A DNA stretch of 64,000 nucleotides, taken from the NCBI GenBank assembly GCA_025526995.1, contig JAHLKG010000005.1, positions 1,240,001 to 1,304,000 on the forward strand. Direction: 5' to 3'. Positions 1 to 11,206 of this stretch are shown piece by piece (the first letter of the stretch is position 1; the number at the start of each line of letters is the position of its first letter). This DNA is from Powellomyces hirtus. Taxonomy: Eukaryota > Chytridiomycota > Chytridiomycetes > Spizellomycetales > Powellomycetaceae. The notes beneath the pieces were generated by a model that was not told where the DNA came from, did not search any database, and worked only from the letters and a program-made list of their open reading frames with translations. Made by a program: the position numbers and the translations under genes.

Positions 1-1
1 A

Positions 2-2624
2 ACGGGTCCTGCCGATGAGCACGATGCCACCTCCACCTGGGCTACGGGGGCACTGGTACTATGAAATTACAGCATGTCTTTCTCCTCGACGCGCAGCCAA
101 TATGCTAACATTTGCGCTCTCTTTTGCGGATAGCTCATCTATGTATCTATGCTTTTTGTGATTCTGATGACAAGTTACTATCTACAATCGAAGCGTATCC
201 GGTTTATCCACGAAACGGTTGTGTCGATTATCCTTGGACTTGTGATAGGACTGGTCGTGTACCTCGCGCCATGTAAGCGTGGAACCGCTTCCGGCACCTT
301 GATACCATGCTGTGATTCTGATAGGCTTTCATTTGTGTGTATGTGTGTGTTTCAGCTGGAGAGAAATTGAGTGACCTAATCACTTTCAAGTATACGTATT
401 TCTTCAATCTCTTGCTCCCTCCAATTATCTTAAACTCCGGCTATGACATGAAGCGGGTAGGTGGCAAACGTTGGTCGGAATGGAATAATGGACATGGTTT
501 ACTGATATGTTGAATCTCATCCTTTGCAGAAAAACTTCTTCAGAAACATCGGATCCATCTTGACGTTTGCCTTGATCGGGACTGTCGTATCCACGCTCAT
601 TATTGGGTATGTTCCCTGGGGTTAGCCTTGCGCGGACTGATCTCTCTGTGCACACTGACAAATCATCACAGGGTTCTCGTCTACCTATCAGTGCACTTGC
701 TCGCGTTCACGCACATACATCCCAATTTGCAGCTATCGATGCTGGATTGTATTGTGTTTGGCTCGATTCTGTCGTCCACGGATCCGGTCACGATTTTGGC
801 AATCTTTCATCAGATGCGCGTGGATCCAAAACTGTAAGCGCGACCGTGTCGATGTTGCGTCCTCTCTCTTCAACGCATAGACCCTGCACTGACAGTTCGG
901 GTTATGCTATTTAGCTACGCTATCATCTTTGGAGAGAGTATATTAAATGACTCCGTGGCCATCGTATTGTTCAAGTGAGTGTTTGACTCCTCTTTGCTAC
1001 TATTCGAATGCTTTCATAACATGACAATGTCTTCACAGGGTCCTGGGCGAATACCGCGACAAAGACATTACGATCGGCAACGTGTTTGGCGGTATTTCCT
1101 CCTTCTTTGCCATTTTCACTGGTTCCGTTATGGTGGGCGTCATCATCGCATTGATCTGCGCATTGATGCTTAAACATTCGCGCTTGCACGAGTTTCCATC
1201 TCTGGAGTCCTCCATCATTGTCCTCCTTGCATACTCCTCATATCTGCTGTCCAACGGGGTTCAACTGTCCGGCATCGTTTCGCTTCTCTTCTGCGGGATC
1301 TGTCTCAAACATTACGGATACAACAACATGAGCATACGGACCCGTCGAACAACCAAGTACATGTTCCGAGTGTTGTCGCAGCTATGTGAAAACTTTGTCT
1401 TCATATATCTGGGAGTTACGGTGTTTACGAGTTTGAAAAACGAAGTGTATCAACCGGGTTTGATTTTCCTCACTCTCGTAAGTCTCCGCAGCTTTTGAAT
1501 TTGTCCGCTACGAGATTTACTCAGTGCTCGTTTGACCCTTTTGCCAGATAATTTGCATGCTTGCGCGATACATGTCGGTGATACCCTTGGCAAGACTGAT
1601 CAACTTTGTCAGCGCCAAGATTCACCGGACAGCTGGTCGAGAGGAAATTCCACGCAATCATCAACTGATGTTATGGTGGGCAGGTCTAAGAGGAGCCATC
1701 GCGTTTGCTCTTTCCTTTGAAGTTAAAGGGGAGACTGCGAAAGTCATACAAACGACCACCTTGATCATCTGCATCATCACTGTGATCCTACTGGGGGGAA
1801 CAACCAATATGGCCTTGCAAAGACTGGAAATCAAAACAGGCGTAGGGAAGAAGAGCAGTGGTTTTGATGGCAATGGCGATGCAGATGTTGACGACGATGA
1901 AGAAGTGGATACAGATTCCAGTGACGGAGAATCCGAAGATTGGGATGATGATCTCCCCGGCGCCACTTCACGTGACAGCCTGTATCAGGGCCACCGCAAC
2001 AGTGAAAGCATGAACTCGCTGAGCTCTACAGACGGTTTGATACCGTCCGACCGCGGTCGCGGGGTGCGGATCGATGTGGACGACGATGACTCACGGGGCG
2101 CCCGAAGCCTGTGGGACGACGATATGACACATTGGTTTATCTCATTTGACAACAAGTGGCTTAAGCCGCTGTTTACCCGCACAAGGTGGAAGTGGGGCCG
2201 AACTAGAGGGAAGCGGGGGATGTCGCCCACTCGAGAACAGCTCCTCGACAGCCCTTCGACGAATAACATCAGGGGCAGGAGCACCCGAGCTTTTGGAATT
2301 CAAGCAGCCTCATCAAGTAGCGGAAGAGGGACTCCAAAACAGAGCCGAGGGAAGGCGGGGGATCAGGGCTCCACATCTCGCGGCGGATTCGGCGCTTTCG
2401 GCCGGAACGTACCGTCAACCGGACGTGGGGAAGATGAAGAGACATTCCAGGACGTGAATGGCAATGTGTGGACGGGGAATCGACCTGCAGGTGCGGGAAG
2501 CTCACAGAGTCGGGTTTCTCCCGCCGCGGCTACCAATCTCCTTGAATTAGAAGTGCAAGATGGACAGAGAGGCGTGAGACCGTCTAGGTCCAACAGCAAA
2601 CTAAACATATTCAGCATGGAATGA
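2..2624 (+). CDS. Endosomal/vacuolar-type Na+/H+ exchanger, 5' end cut by the window
   Basis: Cation/proton antiporter of the NHE/NHX family, which exchanges Na+ or K+ for H+ across endosomal, Golgi or vacuolar membranes. The exons are 2-55, 134-272, 356-456, 530-606, 672-833, 915-974, 1039-1477 and 1548-2624, and all phases agree. They give 702 residues; the start codon lies upstream of the window. Family signatures in order are [34 protein letters not shown], the ion-site segment [32 protein letters not shown] and [14 protein letters not shown]. About ten membrane segments are followed by a long hydrophilic tail (from about 1850) rich in Asp, Ser, Gly and Arg, which is probably a cytosolic regulatory region. 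The gene ends only 64 bp from the convergent acidic-protein gene. The endosomal/vacuolar (NHE6/7/9, NHX1) subtype is inferred from overall similarity. Confidence 0.93.
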
Positions 2625-2688
2625 TATCTTGTGAATAGTAACAAATGTATAATGTATATATCGAAGGATCCAAAACGCCGCCGATGCC

Positions 2689-3318
2689 TCATTGCTCTTC
2701 TTCTTCTTCCTCGTCCTCGTCCGCCTCCTCGTTCTCGTCAGCCTCCTCGTCCTCGTCCGCCTCCTCGTTCTCGTCAGCCTCCTCGTCCTCGTCCGCCTCC
2801 TCGTTCTCGTCCGCCTCCTCGTCTGCAGAGACTCCAATTTCACTAGCGTGCCCATCGTCTTCACTATCGTCAGAAAGGTCCGGCGCCTCGGGGTAATCGA
2901 GACCATCCTCTGATGCAAACTCATCTGGCATCCCAGAAACATCGGGAGTGCCATCCTTTCCGTTCACGTCCGCTGCTTCTACGTCCTGTTCCAGAGCAGC
3001 CTTTCGAAAGGATTCTCGTCTAGGAATAGCTGTTAGAAAACGGCTAAAGCGTTGCATCTTTCGTTGGTTAAAATACTTTTCTCGCATGGTTTCTATTAAC
3101 TGCTCCCTTTCCAGTGCATACGCCTTTTGAGTCTTGCTCAGCAGCTGTGCGGCAATAGCGTCCAGCGCATCAGCCGTTTTGGCCATGTTCTGCTTCAACG
3201 TCATACCCTATCAAAAGTGGTGTTAGATCCTGGGATTCAACGCAAGTATGGGCAGCAAGGTCAGCGATTAGCAAGCTGCAAGATATCTTACGGAATCTTG
3301 GTCTGCTCTTATCGTCAT
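2689..3318 (-). CDS. Small protein with a very acidic repeated C-terminus, function unknown
   Basis: Two exons, 3318-3292 and 3207-2689, give 181 residues. The first exon encodes only nine residues (MTIRADQDS) and ends at a good donor (gtaaga). The second starts after TTTTGATAG. The N-terminal half looks helical and probably forms a coiled coil (ADALDAIAAQLLSKTQKAYA, then an Arg/Lys-rich stretch). The C-terminal third is almost pure Asp/Glu/Ala/Asn, built from repeats of EEADENEEADED and ending in a run of Glu. I do not recognise the family. An acidic tail on a helical body would suit a histone- or ribosome-binding chaperone, but that is a guess. The gene is divergent from XPB, with 227 bp between start codons. 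Confidence 0.7.
2700..2825. repeat. Coding minisatellite, about 36-nt unit
   Basis: On the plus strand, TCCTCGTCCTCGTCCGCC and TCCTCGTTCTCGTCAGCC alternate. A 36-nt unit is repeated about three times and encodes the EEADENEEADED blocks of the acidic protein. Copies are nearly identical, which points to recent expansion or ongoing length change. Confidence 0.9.
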
Positions 3319-3545
3319 TTTGTACGGAATATAGTGTGGGTGTTTTCACGAAAAACAAGCAACTGGTCGAAAAACACGAACTGTTTTTCCTAGCGCGACA
3401 TGTTTGGAAGAGCAAATTGGGATTAATGAAAAACTTGTGGATGAGTCATCAAAATGTTGAAGCTTGCGCGAATATCGCACGTCACGATCGACGTTTTTCC
3501 CTGCGAGACCACTCCGACCATTATCTGTTCAAAGCAAAGACCAAA

Positions 3546-6500
3546 ATGTCGGGAAATACGCGGAGACGCTCGACCAGGCTCTCCAACACTGACTCTGTGC
3601 CTGCTTCTCCCAACAAGGTTTCAGGGCCAGGTACGGCACCAGCTCGGCCAAGACGGGTACGCCGTCCAGTCTTTGTAGAATCGGAGGAGGAGGAGGTTGT
3701 GTCCGTCGATTCTGATGGAAGCGAATACAAAAGCGAGAATTCGATACCGCAACCCCGAAGTCGAGGACGAGGAAAAGCGGGCTCTTCAGATGTGGTTGAG
3801 GTTCTTTCCGACAACGCGAGTGTTTCCGACGAGCAGGAGCCCATTCCTCCACCTTCAAAGAGGGCGCGGCAAAGACCCGTTTCCTCAGATTCAGAGTCAG
3901 AGGATGAGCCGGTGACAAAAAAACAGCGAAAGTTGAACACGGGGAGAGATGTCCGGCCGGCTGCTGCGAGGGTTCCGAAAGCGCGACAACCTACGACAGG
4001 CCGGGGGCGCACGAATCGTTCAGTTGTCAGCGAGCCTGCATCCCCTATCGAATCGGAGCAGGCACATGCACCAGTCGATGGCATAGAGCTACTTTCGTCG
4101 ACACTGGACTTGGAACATGTCGGAAAAGCGATCGGGCGACTGTTCCGCGTTGCCGATCTATCAAATTTCCCTCTGAAGCCCGACCACGAGGCGCGTCCGC
4201 TGTGGGTCTACGGGGACGGGCGCATTATCTTGGAAGCGTTTTCGCCAATTGCCGAACATGCGCAGGACTTTCTGATTGCAGTGTCTGAACCCATCACGCG
4301 GCCCTATCGGATGCACGAGTATCGTCTGACAGAGTACTCGCTGTATGCTGCGGTCTCGGTAGGTCTGGAAACGGAGGGCATCATCGATGTTCTAAGCCGT
4401 CTCAGCAAGAGCGCGCTGCCGCAAAATGTGACAGACTTTATTCGAGAGAACACTGCTAGATGCGGAAAAGTCAAGCTGGTCCTGAAACACAATCGCTATT
4501 GGATTGAAAGCGCGGATGAAGAGGTTTTGCGGACGTTACTACGTGACAAAGATATTCGCGAGTCGCGAGTATTGACGAGCAATGGGGAGGGGGACGATGA
4601 GGAGCTGATAGTGGAGAGGGCACCTGACGCTGGCGGGATATCTTTCCCTGGATTCAAAGTGACCCATGCTGGCTCGCCTGTGAAGGTTGAAGCACCGGCA
4701 CCGACCAGAGCCCCGAGCGCAGTCTCTCGCGCACCGGAAGACCGCGCACCCACGCCTGAACCGGTCGCTGGTGCTGGATTCTTTGAGGAGGGAGATGAGC
4801 CCCCGGATCCGGAGCCAGAGAACGAAAGCCTCCTTGCCGACATTGACTTGTTTGGCCTGTTTGATGATTTCGACGTGAATGAAGTAGAAAAGAACCCGAT
4901 GACTGACCCAAGCAACCCAGTAGGGCAGAAGGAGTCAAGTATACCCGAAGGTTTATCGTCACCGTACCAGGTCTCATCCTCTGAAAAGGAGCCACCACCG
5001 AAGGAGAAGGAAGCAGACTTCGGCTCCGTAATCACAATCGACAAGAATGATGAAGAGTCGGAGCAACCTCTCGTCCGGTCCTTTGAGATTGCGAAAGCGA
5101 ATGTCGACACCGTCAAGAAACGATGTAGTGAACTCTCATATCCCACCTTGGAAGAGTATGATTTCCGACAAGACGTGGTCAACCCAAATCTGAACATTGA
5201 TCTCAAGCCGTCTACACAATTGCGCTCGTATCAAGAAAAGAGTCTGAGTAAGATGTTTGGCAACGGGCGTGCGAGGAGCGGTATCATTGTTCTACCGTGC
5301 GGTGCCGGGAAGACATTGGTGGGAGTTACTGCGGCTTGTACCATTAAGAAAAGCTGCTTGGTTCTTTGTACTTCCAGGTTCGTACGCTTTATATCTTGAT
5401 GTCTAGCGCATGTCATAGTCCTGATTGAACATCATCTAGTGTCTCAGTCGAGCAATGGGCTAGGGAGTTCCGCAGTTGGTCGACAGTGAAAGAAGGTCAA
5501 GTCGCCAAGTTCACGCAGGGCGAGAAGGAAAAGGTCAGTGCTGGAAAATAGTTTGTTACAATCTTACAGCAACGAAATGAACTTGGCATCGAACAGTTCG
5601 TTGGCGATGCGGGCATCATGATCAGCACCTACACGATGGTTGCTTTCAGCGGCAAGCGTGCATACGATGCGCAACAAATGATGGATTTCATAACATCCAG
5701 AGAATGGGGATTCCTGCTTCTGGACGAGGTCCATGTCGTACCAGCCGAAATGTTCCGCAAAGTCCTGACGATTGCAGCAGCGCACGCTAAGCTCGGCCTG
5801 ACTGCGACGTTGGTCCGCGAGGATGACAAGATTGGAAACTTGAACTATCTGATTGGCCCGAAGTTGTTTGAAGCGAACTGGATGGATCTGGCAAGGAAAG
5901 GACATATTGCGCAGGTTCAGGTGAGCGCCGCCCGTCCCCAAATGAGAGTCAATTGGAATCGTGTGCTGATAGTTTAAACAGTGCGCTGAGGTCTGGTGTC
6001 CCATGACCACCGAATTCTACAGAGAGTATCTTCGTGAGAAATCCAGGTTTGTAAAAGCAGAAGTTTGAGGATCGAGCTTATGTTCTAAATGCTTTCTGCA
6101 TTCAACACATTAAGAAAGCGTCAGCTGCTTTTCGTGATGAATCCGCGGAAACTTCAAGCCTGTCAGTTCCTGATTGACCATCATGAGCAGCGCGGTGACA
6201 AAGTCATTGTGTTCTCAGACAATGTCTTTGCATTGAAGGTATGGAGATGCGCCCGGCACTCTGACAGCAAGATTTCATCACTCACTGTAGTCAATCCTTT
6301 TCCCAGCACTATGCCGGAAAGCTAGGCAAGCCTTACATCTACGGAGGAACAAGTCCAGCCGAACGGCTTCGCATTTTGCAGCAGTTCCAATACAACCCGG
6401 CCATCAACACTGTTTTCCTCAGTAAAGTTGGAGACACGTCGATCGATCTACCCGAAGCAACATGTCTGATCCAGATATCAAGTCACTATGGCAGTCGAAG

Positions 6501-7097
6501 GCAGGAAGCTCAACGGCTTGGTAGGAACGAAGCAGAGTCCATCTTCCAAACGTTGAAAATTGTTCTCATTTTGTGCGGGATCATATCAGGACGCATCTTG
6601 AGAGCCAAAAAGCGGAACGACAGCGGCTTTAATGCATATTTCTACTCGCTTGTGTCAAAGGACACAGAAGAAGTGTACTATGCGGCCAAACGGCAACAGT
6701 TCCTGATTGATCAAGGGTATCATTTCAAGGTATTCAAGACATTTTGATTTTGAATTCAATATGGAGTGCTCAAGCCAAGAATCTTGCATAGATCATCTCG
6801 AAACTGGAGGGAATGGAAAACCTTCCCGATCTAGTGTATGCGACGCGCGGGGCTCAGCTCGAACTTCTTAACACCGTCCTCGTATCAACCGACATGGACG
6901 ACGACGAAGGTGACATTGGGGCCACCTTCGACGACATCGTGCGCACTGGTGGTCCACGAGCACACGAAGGTGCTACGGTCAGACAGACCTCTACGCTGCA
7001 ATCGATATCGGGAGGTGATTCGATGGCTTACATCGAATACAGCAAGAGCAACATTGGACAAAACAAACGGAGAAAAGGATTCTTTTCGCGTCGATGA
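3546..7097 (+). CDS. TFIIH helicase XPB (Rad25/Ssl2)
   Basis: ATP-dependent 3'-5' DNA translocase of TFIIH. It opens DNA at RNA polymerase II promoters and in nucleotide excision repair. The exons are 3546-5377, 5440-5533, 5597-5920, 5982-6046, 6115-6238, 6307-6520, 6590-6729 and 6792-7097, giving 1032 residues. Motifs seen are the Walker [11 protein letters not shown], the DEVH box ([14 protein letters not shown]), [24 protein letters not shown] and the motif VI region [17 protein letters not shown]. The protein is longer than typical XPB (about 780 residues). The extra length is a Ser/Arg/Lys-rich N-terminus of about 180 residues and an acidic, Pro-rich insert before the helicase core (about 4600-5050). 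I chose the ATG at 3546; the frame is open further upstream, but 3546 opens the natural basic N-terminus. Confidence 0.96.
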
Positions 7098-8497
7098 CGC
7101 GGGCTCGTGAACTCCCCTTGTAAATAGCATGTAGAAAGCTTTCGACCGACCAGCAACTTATCTCATAATCAAAACACTGCGCTTGCATGTACATAATTTA
7201 ATAGGGTAAACCCTCCGAATATTCTCCCTGGTGTGGATGCTAAAGGAACGTATCTTGCGGTCTTCTTTCACCGACTGCAACTAGCTTTTGCAGGCCTGAC
7301 CACTACATGGAGACCGTCTGTATTGTCCTCCGAGAGTCAATTTAACACGTCGCTCGTCTGTTTTGTTTCCAACAAATCCCGTCCCTTCCCTACTGTGCCA
7401 TTTTCATCCCAGTTTGGGAAATCTCATGTTCGCCTGATGCTGCCTTCCCTCCCCTTGTGAGTCACACACGGTGAGTTTCCGCAATCTCTCTTACCCCGTG
7501 AGTGTCGCTCCGTTCTGAATGACGACAGTCGCATAGACCCTGAGAGACCCTCAATAGACCGTGACACCCTGATTGATCCCGCGAGCCACTCACTCTGATA
7601 GAGCTCTGATCCGCCTAGCTGCGCAAGGGTCCGCATGGAATCACGCGTCGCGCCCGTCCCGCCAATTCGTTGACTGATCCCTTTAATGTTGTGCCAGGGG
7701 TCGCTTCGGCGCGTCTTGTCAATGTTGACCCTTCGAACAGCATTCTATTGCTTATGTTCCGAGCACCAGGTAAAAGATACTTTGCGTGCGGTGTCTCAAT
7801 GACGACTCGTCTTATCCTTCTCAGACACTTTCCTTGCTGAGTTTGTCAATACTCTTCAGACACTCACCGTTCCCTGATTGTTTTCCCACCCGCAATCTTT
7901 GGGGTGACCTTCCTATTGTTCGCCTCTCACGCAATGTGTCCCGCATGGGCCCGCATTTCGGCCATAAAAGGAGCTCGCCCGTCCCCTTTCCCCCCAGCAG
8001 TCCTCAGCCTTTCCAAACGCTTACATTTTCAATAAAACAGTGAGTACTATCACGGTGAGTACCCAAGGTGAGGTTGTCGCTGTTGCTCCTTTTCTCGCTC
8101 TTTCGCACACCCGTCAGAAAGCTCAACCAGTCGACAAGCCGTTGAGGAGTATGGGGTCTTTTGAAGTTTGTCGGTTCTTCGTTCATTAACTGTGAGTGAT
8201 CCTCAATTTCCTACTCCCAGAAGTCTAGGAACCGAGGAACCGAGGATCAGTGTTGAGGAGGCGTTAATGCTGCCGAGTACTTCGTGTGGAATTCCGTCTT
8301 CGGAATTCACAATGGAGCAGATACATATTGTCCCGAGGCCGGGAAGACTCTCAGGTACGTCGTCGCGAGACCGGAAAGAACTTCAAGTACGTGCTGCGCA
8401 TGTCATTTGTCTTGTTTGAGCTTGGGATCTATGGCCATCTTGAAGAAGATGGCACGGCCACCTTCTGGTTCCGTATAAACCTGGCGAGATGCGGCGA

Positions 8498-8555
8498 TGC
8501 AGTAGAGCCAATGGGACCTACTGCCCATGCCTGGGACCATGCAGTAGAGCCAATA
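8498..8555. repeat. 16-bp direct repeat, 41 bp apart
   Basis: ATGCAGTAGAGCCAAT occurs twice, beginning near 8498 and 8539. The DNA between holds further near-palindromic pieces of the same motif (CTACTGCCCATG). It lies inside the gene-poor gap. Confidence 0.8.
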
Positions 8556-8948
8556 TTTAAAAGTACTGGCCTCCAGGGACCTCACAGCGGAAAGAAAGTG
8601 GAAGGAACGCCAAGTACATGCTCCGAATGCGGTGGACTACTACAGAATGCGTCGGGGAGCCCTCCAAACGTCGTGTGCCCAGAGAGTAGCGCCTACTGGA
8701 TGTAAGCATGGAGGAATTTTCTTGGATCCGCAAGAGCGAAGAGCAAACAGCCGAGAGAGGAGACACAGAAAGCATATTGGCACTCGGCAGTTTGTCGGCA
8801 CCTGTCGGCATGTGCAACACTTCACCCGACAAGTCACACGCGACTTGCCAAAATCCAGGCCCCACCGGCATCTCTGCACAACTCCCTCCCTCGGTACCTT
8901 TCCCTCCATATCTTTCCCGGATTCTTAGGACTGCTTGGCAAAGTTGCT

Positions 8949-9067
8949 GGGAAGTTTCCAGGTTAGCTTGTACGGTCCCCCTTTACACGCTGCGCTTTCT
9001 TCTTGAGTTCAATTGCCTCAAAGTATGGTCTGTAGGGGAGGCGGCACAAGCTAACCTGGAATCTTCC
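8949..9067. repeat. Inverted repeat able to form a long hairpin
   Basis: The left arm (8949-8971) begins GGGAAGTTTCCAGGTTAGCT. The right arm, ending at 9067, is its reverse complement with one mismatch in 23 positions, and weaker pairing continues inward. The loop is roughly 60-70 nt. No target-site duplication was seen at the ends. It could be a noncoding RNA stem or a small inverted-repeat element. Confidence 0.75.
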
Positions 9068-9185
9068 CTGATTAAGCGATATGCCTCCGTCCATCTGCAA
9101 TGTTTCATTGTCCAGAGGCCGTGCACTAACGGTAGGGAAACGGAGAACAGGTCAATTTCTGCTTACGTGATGTCAACCACGGGGC

Positions 9186-9232
9186 TTCCCGTCTTCCCGG
9201 GGTCTTCCCGCGGTCTTCCCGTCTCATACCTC
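9186..9232. repeat. Short GTCTTCCC(G) repeats
   Basis: GTCTTCCC recurs about three times with small interruptions, followed by CTCATACCTCATACC. This is low-complexity sequence in the gene-free gap. Confidence 0.6.
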
Positions 9233-11206
9233 ATACCGTACCCTCTTCTACGACCCTCGACACGTGCTGCGGTCGCGCCTTCTTCGTTCCTGGCCGAGGT
9301 GAAAGCGACTCTAACAACTGAAGGGAGGGATCGGCAACGATGTCATAGCGAGCGGTAAGGTGTGGTCAACGAGGTGTTTAATCTTCAAGTTGGGGAACGC
9401 ATCCGCCGAAGGCTGCGCCGCTGGGCGGAGAAAAATTGAGAAATGGGGGGAGAAGAGAGGGGGGGTGGGGTGATTCACTGGCGTTTTTGTCACGGAGGGA
9501 AGGTTGATTGTGGAAGGAGAGGCACCTCTCGAAGATGGAGATGAATTGTACAACATACAAAACGAGCTGTTACACTTACTGTTCCCACGAAGCATTCCAC
9601 AACATCCGCTCTCCAGAATACACCATAAGTCCATGTGTCTGCCCTCCTTTGCAAAACTACTTTTGAGCCGATGGCGAAATTCAATTGGGGATGATGGCTC
9701 ATCTCTCTCCGCGGAACGGGCTTAGGTCTTGGAAGACACCAGACTTATCTCCTCACTGCTACAGTTCGTGCTTACCGTCAGTACTCACCGGGGTAGACAT
9801 ACATTGCGCTAATCTTGACAAAGAGTGCTAAGACTTAGAATGAAGTGTTTGCTGATGGATGAGGGAAAACAAGCCGGGGGAGGGTGGACGGACGCGCTCC
9901 TTTTATAGACGGGTGACCGGGTGAGAAAGAGATTCCTTATCACTTTGGGGAGTGATAAGACATTGGGTGTCTAACCGGGGGGTCGCGCAACGTGCTGAAA
10001 ATTGAATGGGAAGGAAGGATGATGCAAGAACGCGTCGTAGAAGACCCCTTGAAAAGGGTTCCTCAGATGCAGATTCTCTTCTCAGGGCCGTAAAGGGGAC
10101 GTTGAAAACGCGAACCCTTCCGCAGCAAATAAGGGTCTACCCCTGAGCGGGTAGCGTTCCACAGGAAATTGCCAGTGTAATTGGACTGATGGAAGATGCA
10201 CATGCGCCGCAGAAGAAGAAAGAAAGCGGGACGTGTTATCAAAGAAGGAGTTCGCAGGAGATGTCTGTCCGGAGGGAGACGGAATTCCTAGAATTCGGAG
10301 AAGAAATGAGATAAATGAGTTGCACCCACTGGGCATGATCGTGGATAGGACGACCTATACACTCAGAAGAGTAAGCTCGACGGCGACACGTATTGGTATT
10401 ATTTCAATCCCTGGTGTGTGATTGCTTCCAGCAAAGGAGATGTCGCCCCAATCATTTGTTAGGTGGATGTTGCACTTGGGCGATGCCGGTCTTATGATAA
10501 GCGTATCCCCACCCCCGTAGCCTTCTCGCAACACATGCACTACGGCCAACAAGCAACTTTCGTATCTGCAGAATGTATGCTACGAAAAGTATGTGAGTCG
10601 ATCGTTGTGAAAGTTGGATCCAAAAACATGCTCAAGCCTGGGCTGGCTGACATTTTCGAAGGTTTCCCAATGGAAGTTCATCGCAGACTTTGATCGACAA
10701 GTCAGAAGTTTGGCTTGACGGAAGCGCGACTCATATATCCGAGGACATCGAAGAACGGAGCCGAAGACCCGAGAGGTGAGGAAGTCGACGAACATTAGAA
10801 GTCTCAGGCGAAAGTTATCGCGTGTCGGCTGGTTCACACACCAGGAATTACGGGAGACCGGGGCTGTGTTATTTGGGTACACTTAGATGGCGGGAGCTTA
10901 CAATGTAGTGTCAAGTCATGCAAATGCGTGTCGATATAAATTTGAATGTTTAACAGTCCGGTACTCCATTAACTATGAAGTTGGTTATAACAGACGATCT
11001 ATGTACAGGTATGACTACTACGTATGCTCGTTGCTCTCACTACTTTGCGTAAGGTACGACGATGAACCAACCAGCAAAATAGGCAGCACAGCTCGATGTC
11101 GAAGCCCGGCTTTTGAATAAAACTTTGAGCGACCATTGATCGCGGCCATTGCTACCAGGCTAAACGGAATCTCCCGTCGGACTTCCAGACCACGGTGCAT
11201 CATGCA

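Larger units (their letters stand above)
7098..11206. other. 4.1-kb stretch with no recognisable gene
   Basis: Both strands were read and no ORF resembled a known family or could be joined by splice signals into a convincing protein. A promoter-like block lies near 7960-8050: CATAAAAGGAG, then C/T-rich DNA. Also present are a hairpin (8949-9067), a 16-bp direct repeat (8498-8555), GTCTTCCC repeats (about 9188-9230) and G-rich runs near 9440-9475. No terminal repeats, transposase or reverse transcriptase pieces were seen. A noncoding RNA gene or a decayed mobile element would fit, but neither is shown. Confidence 0.6.

Noticed and set aside
4496..5206. 236-residue minus-strand frame inside XPB
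   Set aside because: Antisense shadow of the acidic/Ser-rich XPB insert. The XPB reading is certain.
8286..8705. 139-residue frame with two Cys pairs (TCSECGG)
   Set aside because: Overlaps the 16-bp direct repeat, has no second recognisable zinc motif and no splice context. Not supported as a gene.
8949..9067. Calling the hairpin a MITE
   Set aside because: No target-site duplication at the ends and no second copy in the window, so it is listed only as an inverted repeat.
8708..9358. 216-residue plus-strand frame across the hairpin
   Set aside because: It reads through both arms of the inverted repeat, has no domain and has odd composition. Probably chance openness in GC-rich DNA.
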